Below are positions 14,787 to 20,860 of a stretch of DNA of 20,860 nt, piece after piece. A program made the translations under genes and the position numbers. Below the pieces are notes generated by a model that worked only from the letters and a program-made list of their open reading frames with translations, was not told the origin of the DNA and searched no databases. Source of the DNA: SIG78 sp045587205 (lineage in GTDB: Bacteria; Verrucomicrobiota; Lentisphaeria; Victivallales; Victivallaceae); NCBI GenBank assembly GCA_045587205.1, contig JAZNBV010000107.1, positions 1-20,860 of the forward strand. Direction: 5' to 3'. Within the stretch, counting starts at the first letter, position 1. Every line of letters starts with the position of its first letter.

Positions 14787-15536
14787 ATGAAAAAAATCCA
14801 TTTTACCTTGATCGAGCTTCTGGTCGTGATAGCCATTATTGCTATATTGGCAGCTATGCTGCTCCCGGCACTGGGAGCAGCCCGTGCACGGGCGCAGGGC
14901 GCAGCCTGTCAAGCCAACCTTAAACAGATCGCTACCGGCTTTGCTATGTATGAAACCAGCTTTTCCGGGTTCGTTCCGCTGCTGGGTAGGCCTACCAGCA
15001 GCTCATATACATATTACCATAACTTCATTTCTGACTTTATGGGAACCAATCCGAAAGATAGCGCCAAGACCACCGAAGCAGATTACCTCACCTGCCCGGT
15101 AATCAATAAGCAAGGCTATGTCCACCGGTCGTATATCTACGGCAGTCTGCAGACCGCCGAGGAATTCCCGGAAGGCTCTTTTACAGTCTTTCCTGCAGAT
15201 AGTTATCCCAAAGTCTATCTTTTTATGCCGGATAAATGCGAAGATCCCAGCGGCGTATCAGTTGTAAGCGAATCCGTGCGTAAACTGGCTGCTGCCGGTA
15301 ACGGCTTTGCTGCCGGCGAAACAGTTCAGGTATTTAATTGGATCCTCTCCGGCGGCTCCGATTACCGTGTATGGTTTACTCACGGCAAAACCGCCAACTT
15401 CTGCTATGGCGATGGTCACGTGGCAGCGCTGACAGAAGATGAGTTCGTAACCGAATGTAAAGACCGCGTCAACGGATTAACCTCGGTTTCGGTCTGGGAC
15501 AATGACAAACAGGCCGGTGTAAGCAAAAATCTTTAA
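14787..15536 (+). CDS. Prepilin-like protein 3
   Basis: A 249-residue protein with leader MKKIH, FTLIELLVV (Glu +5), a helix ending AAMLLPALGAARARA and the C-terminal THGKTANFCYGDGHV. It is the close relative of protein 1: the two share almost all of a 102-bp DNA block coding for the helix and the QANLKQ segment, similar central motifs (LTCP, RSYIYG against RSYVYG, PSGVSVVSESV against ASGMALMSESV) and the HGKTANF ending, so a tandem duplication with an unrelated copy between is likely. The Shine-Dalgarno sequence is GAGGAT. It is the last gene before a 79-nt gap leading to the aldolases. Its function is unknown beyond probable surface location. Confidence 0.88.
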   Translation: MKKIHFTLIELLVVIAIIAILAAMLLPALGAARARAQGAACQANLKQIATGFAMYETSFSGFVPLLGRPTSSSYTYYHNFISDFMGTNPKDSAKTTEADYLTCPVINKQGYVHRSYIYGSLQTAEEFPEGSFTVFPADSYPKVYLFMPDKCEDPSGVSVVSESVRKLAAAGNGFAAGETVQVFNWILSGGSDYRVWFTHGKTANFCYGDGHVAALTEDEFVTECKDRVNGLTSVSVWDNDKQAGVSKNL

Positions 15537-15552
15537 TAAACTTAAAACATCT

Positions 15553-15574
15553 GCAAACGGTAAAAACCTTTTGC
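15553..15574 (+). other. Imperfect hairpin between prepilin-like 3 and first aldolase
   Basis: GCAAACGGT (15553-15561) and ACCTTTTGC (15566-15574) can pair with one mismatch around an AAAA loop. There is no T-run after it, so it is not a standard terminator. An mRNA processing or stability element inside the operon is possible. The gap shows no convincing promoter. Confidence 0.25.
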
Positions 15575-15615
15575 GGTAAATAATAAAAAACAACCCTTAA
15601 ATAACGAGGAAAAAA

Positions 15616-16533
15616 ATGAACGAATTGCGTCAAAGAGTCCGCGAGGCCCTCACCGGGCCGGTATGCTCAATCCCCACACCTTTCTGCAAATGCGATGACA
15701 GCATTGACAAGGATGCCATTGCCAAGATGATCGATTTCCAGATCGCCAGCGGATTCAAGATGATCTTTCTGACCCCCGGCAACAGCCATTTCAACATTCT
15801 GACTGTTGACGAAATGTATGAACTCAACAAGTTCTGCGTGGAATACACCAACAAGCGCGCACTGGTCTGCGTTACCGAATTCGGCTCCAGTCAGAAGCGC
15901 AGTGTTGAAATGGCCAAGGCTATGAAAGCCGCCGGTGCCGATCTGATGCTGCCCTTCCCTGCCAGCTGGGCCGGCTCGCCCAATGGCGATATGATGGTGG
16001 ATTTCTATCTGGCTTGCGCCAACGAAATTCCGCTGATGCTGATCTATCCGGCAGCGATTTCTGCCGATGCGGCGATCCCGGTTCAGGAAAAAGTTATTGC
16101 CCGGACTGACAAAGTTCTGGCGATCAAAGACGACGTCTGCAACAATGTTTCTCGCCGTATGACGCTCAAGTTTGCCGACAAATGCGCGATCTTCTCCGGC
16201 GGTCAGAAGCAGAATTATCTGAACATTCTGCCCTACGGCGCCACCGGGTTCCTCTCCACGCTGGGTATGTTCCGTCCGGATATCACCTGGAAGTTCGATG
16301 CCGCTTGCAACGCACGCAACTTTGAAGAAATGCGCGCCATCATCCGCGACTACGATATGCCATACTTTGACTTGATTATCAAGCAGACCGGCGGTTTTGA
16401 TGCGGGTATCCACGCCACGCTGGAACTCTTTGGTTTCTGCAAACGCTACCGCCGCGCTCCTTACGCCAATATGAGTGATGCGGAAATGGAAGTATTCAAG
16501 GATGAATTGATTAAATTGAACATCCTCAAGTAA
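15616..16533 (+). CDS. DHDPS/NanA-family aldolase, divergent carboxylate motif
   Basis: A 305-residue class I aldolase of the dihydrodipicolinate synthase / N-acetylneuraminate lyase superfamily. The Schiff-base lysine (K171 in VLAIKDD) and the paired tyrosine (Y144 in LMLIYPAA) are in the expected places, so carbon-carbon bond cleavage or condensation with a 2-oxoacid is expected. The usual G-T/S-T-G-E carboxylate-binding loop is replaced by TPGNS (53-57), which points to a substrate other than that of classic DHDPS or NanA. The protein is of family-typical length and cytoplasmic. GAGG precedes the ATG. A second, more conventional paralog follows after 10 nt. A house-keeping dapA role is unlikely given the pairing and the fucosidase next door. 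Confidence 0.88.
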   Translation: MNELRQRVREALTGPVCSIPTPFCKCDDSIDKDAIAKMIDFQIASGFKMIFLTPGNSHFNILTVDEMYELNKFCVEYTNKRALVCVTEFGSSQKRSVEMAKAMKAAGADLMLPFPASWAGSPNGDMMVDFYLACANEIPLMLIYPAAISADAAIPVQEKVIARTDKVLAIKDDVCNNVSRRMTLKFADKCAIFSGGQKQNYLNILPYGATGFLSTLGMFRPDITWKFDAACNARNFEEMRAIIRDYDMPYFDLIIKQTGGFDAGIHATLELFGFCKRYRRAPYANMSDAEMEVFKDELIKLNILK

Positions 16534-16543
16534 GGTTTTTTTT

Positions 16544-17470
16544 ATGTTCAACACAGATTTTATGAGTACCGTATGGTCAGCAGCGCCCACTCCGTTTACT
16601 GCAGATGGCAAACTCGATTGTGATGCTATTTTCAAATTGGCTGATCACCACGCAAAACTGGGCGTCAAGGGTGTTTTTATTGCCGGAACCTGCGGCGAAG
16701 GTGCTTACCTTGCCGATGATGTGCTTTCGGAACTTGCCAAACTGACTGTGGAAGCTGCCGCCGGCCGTATGGCTGTTGCTATGCAGATCACTGACAACAG
16801 CGTCCCGCGCCTGATGGACAACCTTAAACGCGGCGTGGATGCCGGTATCGATATGGCGGTAATTGCTCCGCCGAATGTGGCAATCAATTACGATCAGGAT
16901 TACCTGTACAATATTTACAGCAGCGTGGCAAAGGCCTCTCCCATTGCTATGGGGATCTACCACCGCGGCGCCGCCGCTCCGATCAATATGCAAGCCGAAA
17001 CCATTGCCAAACTCGCTGAAATCGACAACATCATCACCCTCAAAGACAGTGCGTGCAAAGAACACGATACCAATGTGATCATTTCCGCGCGCGATACTCT
17101 GCGCAAAAGCAAGAAGTTCTTTGCTTATTGCGGCAATGAATTCGACTGCGTGGGCGCGGCACTTGCCGGTTACGATGGTATGACTATCGGCGGCGGATGC
17201 TTTAACGGCAAGATGGCTAAAGAGATCTTTGAACTCGCCAAAGCCGGCAAAGTCGATGAAGCCAAAGCGCTGCAGGAACGTATGAACGCTTTGATGTTCG
17301 ATATTTTCGGCGGCCCGAAAATCACCTGCTGGCTCGCCGGTCAGAAGCAGTTGATGGTGGAACTGGGTATCTTCAGCAGCAACTATTGTCTGTGCAACTA
17401 CAAGCTTGACAAAGATTACCTGCCGACGATCAAGGCCGCTATTGAACGCGAAAAGGAATATCTGATATAA
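16544..17470 (+). CDS. DHDPS/NanA-family aldolase, conventional motif
   Basis: A 308-residue protein of the same superfamily, with GTCGEG (48-53) in place of GTTGE, the tyrosine in MGIYHRG (Y139) and the Schiff-base lysine in ITLKDSA (K167). It probably cleaves or forms a 2-keto-3-deoxy sugar acid or related compound. The two paralogs differ in the substrate loop and may act on successive or stereoisomeric intermediates, or as a mixed assembly. AAGG overlapping the previous stop (taaGG) lies 8 nt before the ATG. The stop (TAA 17468-17470) overlaps the fucosidase start by one base, so translation of the two is probably coupled. Confidence 0.89.
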   Translation: MFNTDFMSTVWSAAPTPFTADGKLDCDAIFKLADHHAKLGVKGVFIAGTCGEGAYLADDVLSELAKLTVEAAAGRMAVAMQITDNSVPRLMDNLKRGVDAGIDMAVIAPPNVAINYDQDYLYNIYSSVAKASPIAMGIYHRGAAAPINMQAETIAKLAEIDNIITLKDSACKEHDTNVIISARDTLRKSKKFFAYCGNEFDCVGAALAGYDGMTIGGGCFNGKMAKEIFELAKAGKVDEAKALQERMNALMFDIFGGPKITCWLAGQKQLMVELGIFSSNYCLCNYKLDKDYLPTIKAAIEREKEYLI

Positions 17471-19155
17471 TGTTGCTTGAAAAGTTCAATCACGGGCGGC
17501 AGCCTGCCGCCCGGATGGTGAAACACAGTGCAACAGGGTGTTATGTGATCATCCACTTTGGATTGAACACATACACCGACCAGGAGTGGGGTTACGGCAA
17601 TGCCGACCCCGCTCTTTTCAATCCAGTGAACTTTGATGCAAAACAGTGGGCGCAAACTTGTAAAGATTGCGGCTTTGACGGATTGATAATGGTGTGCAAA
17701 CATCACGATGGGTTCTGCCTGTGGCCCACTGAAACAACCGATTACAACATAAGCCGATCACCTTTCCGCAACGGCAGAGGAGATCTGGTGCGTGAAGTCT
17801 CCGACGCCTGCCGGGCCTGCGGTATAAAAATGGGCTTTTACTGTTCGCCGTGGGACCGGCACGATGCCGATTACGGTACAGAAAAGTACGTCCGTAAGTT
17901 TCAGCAGCAGATCCGCGAGCTGCTCACCAACTACGGCGACGCCTTTGAAATGTGGTTCGATGGCGCCAACGGCGGTGACGGCTGGTATGGCGGCAAAGAG
18001 GGCAAACGCGCCATTGACAACACCACCTATTACCGCTGGGAAGAAACTTTTGCAATCGTGCGCGAGCTGCAGCCCAATGCAGCGATTTTCAGCGATGCCG
18101 GGCCCGATCTGCGCTGGGTTGGCAATGAAAAAGGTTTTGCCGATGCGGAAATGTTTGGCTGCGTAACCCCGCAGCCGCCGCCGGAAAACCCCGGTGCGGA
18201 AGCGCTGCCGGGCAATACCGATTACAAGCACAGCCCGTTCGGCGATGCTGACGGCAGATTCTATATGCCTCCGGAGTGCGATGTTCCGCTGCGCCCGGGT
18301 TGGTTTTATCACGCTCGCGAAGATAAAGTTGCCCGCAGCTGTGCAAAATTGATCGATATATATTTGCGCAGCGCCGGATGCGGCGGGTTCCTGAATCTGG
18401 GCTTGGCTCCTGCCCCCGACGGCAGACTCCACGCCAACGATGTAATGCGTTTGCAGGAATTCAAAGCCGCGCAGGATAAACTCTTTGAAGATTGCATTTT
18501 TGCAGGCGAAAAAGCCGTGGTGAATAATTCTCTTACCATTGAGCTGCCGGAAAATCGCCAATTCAATCTGCTGGAACTTTCTGAAGGCATTGCCTCTGAA
18601 GAAAAAGTTACCGCGTATCAGGTTTATCTTGAAAGCAGCAGCGGGCGCTCCGTATTGCTTGCAGGCAAAGCCATCGGACGACGCCGTTTGAAGCAACTCT
18701 CTGAAAGTGTCAGCGGCAAAACTCTGACCATCGCGTTTGAAAATTCAACAGCGGTGCCGGAAAAATTGAGTATCAAACTCTTCAATGCACAATTTCCCGT
18801 GGAAATCAAAGGCGAAAATGAAGTCGGCAATCTGGTCAATTATCCGCTTGCCGGTGTCAAAGAGTGGTATTTTGAGCTCGATGCCCCCGGCGATATCACC
18901 GGATTTATTTTTACGCCGTGCAGCGAGGCTCCGGCAGGCACGCCGACTCATTACCGTTTTCTGGTAAAAAATCACAGCGATGAATTTGTTCCGCTGTGCG
19001 AGGGAGAATTCTCCAACATCCAAGCCAATCCGATACCGCAGCAGGTGATGTTTTCCAGATGCTTTGTTGTCTGGAAGTTCAAACTCGAAATCACCGCTAC
19101 TCTGCAAGATGCAGAGCCCTGCGGAATAAATCTGGCGCTGATCCGTGAAGAATAA
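17470..19155 (+). CDS. GH29 alpha-L-fucosidase, no signal peptide
   Basis: A 561-residue retaining fucosidase of family GH29. Hallmarks are HFGLNTYTDQEWGYG (29-43), KHHDGFCLWP (77-86), and the catalytic nucleophile in EMWFDGANG (D164). The catalytic barrel covers about residues 20-330. A beta-sandwich follows, then a C-terminal F5/8-type (discoidin-like) domain (about 445-561) with GEFSNIQANPIPQQVMF. There is no hydrophobic N-terminal segment, so it most likely works in the cytoplasm on an imported fucoside or fucose-containing acid sugar. The acid/base residue cannot be assigned by eye. ATG overlaps the previous stop (TAATG). It is the last gene before a strong terminator, and so is probably the 3' end of the operon. 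Confidence 0.92.
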   Translation: MLLEKFNHGRQPAARMVKHSATGCYVIIHFGLNTYTDQEWGYGNADPALFNPVNFDAKQWAQTCKDCGFDGLIMVCKHHDGFCLWPTETTDYNISRSPFRNGRGDLVREVSDACRACGIKMGFYCSPWDRHDADYGTEKYVRKFQQQIRELLTNYGDAFEMWFDGANGGDGWYGGKEGKRAIDNTTYYRWEETFAIVRELQPNAAIFSDAGPDLRWVGNEKGFADAEMFGCVTPQPPPENPGAEALPGNTDYKHSPFGDADGRFYMPPECDVPLRPGWFYHAREDKVARSCAKLIDIYLRSAGCGGFLNLGLAPAPDGRLHANDVMRLQEFKAAQDKLFEDCIFAGEKAVVNNSLTIELPENRQFNLLELSEGIASEEKVTAYQVYLESSSGRSVLLAGKAIGRRRLKQLSESVSGKTLTIAFENSTAVPEKLSIKLFNAQFPVEIKGENEVGNLVNYPLAGVKEWYFELDAPGDITGFIFTPCSEAPAGTPTHYRFLVKNHSDEFVPLCEGEFSNIQANPIPQQVMFSRCFVVWKFKLEITATLQDAEPCGINLALIREE

Positions 19156-19174
19156 CTGCACCCAATAAAAATCC

Positions 19175-19208
19175 AACCGGCAGACCAACATCTGCCGGTT
19201 ATTTTTTT
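19175..19208 (+). terminator. Terminator after the GH29 gene (end of long operon)
   Basis: A perfect 10-bp stem AACCGGCAGA / TCTGCCGGTT (19175-19184 and 19191-19200) with a 6-nt loop is followed by A and seven T (19202-19208). It lies 19 nt after the fucosidase stop. Confidence 0.93.
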
Positions 19209-19235
19209 GCAAAGATGCCATTTCAGGAGTATATT
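19207..19235 (+). promoter_or_regulatory. Promoter of the dicarboxylate/amino acid:cation symporter gene
   Basis: TTGCAA (19207-19212), a 17-bp spacer and TATATT (19230-19235) lie 36 nt before the ATG. The first two bases of the -35 box are the last two T of the preceding terminator, the same arrangement as at 3717. AAGGA is about 9 nt before ATG 19272. Confidence 0.65.
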
Positions 19236-19271
19236 AATTAACCAAAAAATTAAATTATAAGGATTCCTGTT

Positions 19272-20585
19272 ATGAAAATCTTTGCCGCATATAACCGTAT
19301 TCCGTTGATTTACCGTAATCTTGGCGCATTTGCAGCCGGATGTATTGCCGGGGTGATCATTTACAAACTTGGCGATATCTACGGTCAGGAGTTTCTTAAC
19401 CGGACGGTGAGCATACTTTCGCCTTTCGGCAATATTCTGGTGAATATGCTTAAAATGATTGTTATACCCATTATTTTCTTTTCGCTGATCAACGGCGCGG
19501 CAAGTGTTCCGGCAAAAACTTTCGGCAAAATGGGTACCTGGGTGTGCTCGTGGTATGTGCTTACCTCGCTTTACGCGGCGGTTTTCGGCTGTGCAATGGC
19601 GTTTCTGTTCAACCCCAAACTCGATGCAGCCAAAAAGCTCTCGGCGGATATGGCACAGCAGGCGGCGGAATTCCAGAGCAGCGCTTCCGGCGTGAACAAT
19701 GCTTTGTTGAGTATATTGCATAATCTGTTCACCAACCCGTTCCAGGCGCTGGCACAGGGCAATTTTCTGCCGGTAATTGTTTTTGCCATACTTTTCGGGC
19801 TTGCCGCGCGGGTGGTTATGGATAATGCTTCCACTGAACGTACCGGCAGAATAATGAAACAGATGCTGGAAGTTATCGAAGCGCTGCAGTTGGCTGTTTT
19901 CAAGATCATTGACTGGGTGATGGCATATTTTCCGATCGGGATCTTTGCCCTGACCGCGTGCAGTTTTGCAGTGTACGGAGTAAACCTTTTCCAATCGTAT
20001 TTTCAGTTGGCGATCTGCGTGATCAGCGGAGTACTGCTGATGCTTTTTGTCTGCTACCCGGCAATAATGCTGATCTTCTGCCGTCAGAACCCATACCCGG
20101 TGATGTGGAAATTGCGCGAACCGGTACTGACGGCATTTGTCACGCGTTCAAGTGCGGCGGCGCTGCCGGTTTCGCTGCAGACGGCATACAATAAACTGCA
20201 CGTCAAAGGCGAACTTGCCAACTTTACGCTCTCGCTGGGAGCCACAGTCAATATGGACGGTGTGTGCATACACCTGCCGGTTTTTGCAGTACTAGCGAGC
20301 AATCTTTTCGGATTTGACATCTCCATCGGGCAGATTTTCCTCCTGGTGCTCAGTGTGGTGCTGGTCTCGATCGGAACTGGCGGCGTCCCCGGCGGCAGTA
20401 TCTTTATGCTGTTTATGATTCTGGGGATTTTCAACCTTACTCCTGAACAGACCTCGGTTATCATTGCTCTGGCGCTGGGGATCAACCCGCTGCTGGATAT
20501 GTTTGAAACCGCGTGCAATGTTGCCGGTGATAACATCTGCACATACGTTGCCGGTAAAAAACTGGGTATGATCGAAGAAAAATAA
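19272..20585 (+). CDS. Dicarboxylate/amino acid:cation symporter (DAACS family), atypical substrate residue
   Basis: A 437-residue polytopic inner-membrane symporter of the glutamate/aspartate/C4-dicarboxylate family (GltP/DctA/SstT fold). Motifs are the hairpin-1 TRSSAAALPVSL, SLGATVNMDG (NMDG sodium/substrate motif), GTGGVPGGS (hairpin 2) and the last helix LLDMFETACNVAGDN. Set against the archaeal aspartate transporter GltPh, D409 matches its amino-group-binding D394, and N416 and D420 match the sodium site N401/D405. However, E412 stands where GltPh has R397, the residue that holds an acidic side chain. The substrate is therefore probably not aspartate, glutamate or a C4-dicarboxylate. 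The gene is independently transcribed with its own promoter and terminator. Confidence 0.9.
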   Translation: MKIFAAYNRIPLIYRNLGAFAAGCIAGVIIYKLGDIYGQEFLNRTVSILSPFGNILVNMLKMIVIPIIFFSLINGAASVPAKTFGKMGTWVCSWYVLTSLYAAVFGCAMAFLFNPKLDAAKKLSADMAQQAAEFQSSASGVNNALLSILHNLFTNPFQALAQGNFLPVIVFAILFGLAARVVMDNASTERTGRIMKQMLEVIEALQLAVFKIIDWVMAYFPIGIFALTACSFAVYGVNLFQSYFQLAICVISGVLLMLFVCYPAIMLIFCRQNPYPVMWKLREPVLTAFVTRSSAAALPVSLQTAYNKLHVKGELANFTLSLGATVNMDGVCIHLPVFAVLASNLFGFDISIGQIFLLVLSVVLVSIGTGGVPGGSIFMLFMILGIFNLTPEQTSVIIALALGINPLLDMFETACNVAGDNICTYVAGKKLGMIEEK

Positions 20586-20616
20586 TTATCCTGACTGCTT
20601 ACGGCTCAAAAGGTGC

Positions 20617-20658
20617 GGTTGCAAAACCTTAAAAAAGTTTGCAGCAACCTTTTTTTTA
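20617..20658 (+). terminator. Terminator after DAACS symporter
   Basis: The GGTTGC/GCAACC arms (20617-20622, 20644-20649) continue inwards as an imperfect AAAAC/GTTT stem. They enclose an A-rich loop and are followed by nine T (20650-20658). It lies 31 nt after the stop. Confidence 0.8.
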
Positions 20659-20740
20659 TTTTGTCAAACCGCAGCAGAATATTTTAGTTTTTTTCTTGCA
20701 ATAGCGTGATTTTTTACAGAAAAAAATATTGCAATTTACT

Positions 20741-20746
20741 TATAAT
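20741..20746 (+). promoter_or_regulatory. Possible -10 box (TATAAT)
   Basis: A perfect TATAAT lies just upstream of the inverted repeat at 20756, but no -35 box is found at 16-18 bp (the nearest TTTACA is 22 bp away). It may start transcription of a gene beyond the window. Confidence 0.25.
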
Positions 20747-20755
20747 AAACAAGTT

Positions 20756-20790
20756 GGGATTGCTTTTATTGAAACAATAAAAGCAATCCC
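20756..20790. repeat. Perfect 16-bp inverted repeat with 3-nt centre
   Basis: GGGATTGCTTTTATTG (20756-20771), AAA, and the exact complement (20775-20790). No T-run follows on the + strand and none of use precedes it on the - strand, so it is not a standard terminator. It could be a dispersed intergenic element or a leader hairpin. In the + frame through it, no stop occurs from 20705 to the window end. Confidence 0.7.
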
Positions 20791-20860
20791 GGCGAAAGTT
20801 TTTGGAGCCGACTTCATTTCATTACGCCGTGCCAAGAAATGGGGTTCCGCCGTCGCCAAA

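Noticed and set aside
20661..20689. TTGTCA with a downstream TTAGTT as a promoter after the last terminator
   Set aside because: The -10 candidate is poor compared with the consistent TATATT of the other promoters.
1..20860. CRISPR arrays, tRNA or rRNA genes, insertion sequences, phage genes
   Set aside because: No regularly spaced direct repeats, cloverleaf-like sequences, transposase-like or integrase-like proteins were found on reading both strands.

Overview
The window looks like part of a Lentisphaerota (Victivallales-type) genome. The best evidence is three tandem prepilin-like proteins that share an N-terminal FTLIELLVV / IAILAAMLLPAL block and a C-terminal HGK...DGH block, together with many carbohydrate-use genes. 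This assignment is an inference from protein character, not from a database search. Every gene I accept is on the + strand, and the long minus-strand reading frames are shadows of them.

Layout: (1) 1-3711: the end of a 2-oxoacid dehydrogenase operon, with a fused E1 alpha-beta subunit (5' end outside the window) and an E2 acyltransferase carrying two subunit-binding domains, closed by a strong terminator. (2) 3717-4596: an AraC-family regulator with its own promoter. (3) 4629-6659: a single-gene unit for a sodium:solute symporter (SSS1), with operator-like DNA and a promoter upstream and a terminator downstream. (4) 6704-19208: a possible ten-gene operon with no convincing internal terminator. 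Its genes are an exported metallophosphoesterase, a second SSS symporter (SSS2, paralogous to SSS1), a large secreted protein with a glycoside-hydrolase-like barrel, a YhcH/YiaL-family protein, three prepilin-like proteins, two different DHDPS/NanA-family aldolases, and a GH29 alpha-L-fucosidase without a signal peptide. A hairpin terminator closes it. (5) 19207-20658: a separately transcribed dicarboxylate/amino acid:cation symporter with its own promoter and terminator. (6) 20659-20860: AT-rich DNA with a perfect 16-bp inverted repeat and an open frame running off the window edge.

How it fits together: a 28-bp element (27/28 identical) sits at the same distance, 50 nt, from the -10 box of both symporter-unit promoters (4721 and 6781). 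The simplest reading is that the adjacent AraC protein controls both units as one regulon. The enzymes suggest outside processing and import of a host or algal glycan component, then internal de-fucosylation, sugar-acid anomer conversion and aldolase cleavage. A sialic-acid-like or 2-keto-3-deoxy sugar is plausible, but the substrate cannot be fixed from sequence, because no kinase, epimerase or isomerase that would define the pathway is present here.

Four intergenic promoters (before araC, SSS1, the long operon and the last symporter) follow one pattern: a TTG-type -35 box, a 16-17 bp spacer and TATATT. This gives an internally consistent housekeeping promoter model for the organism.
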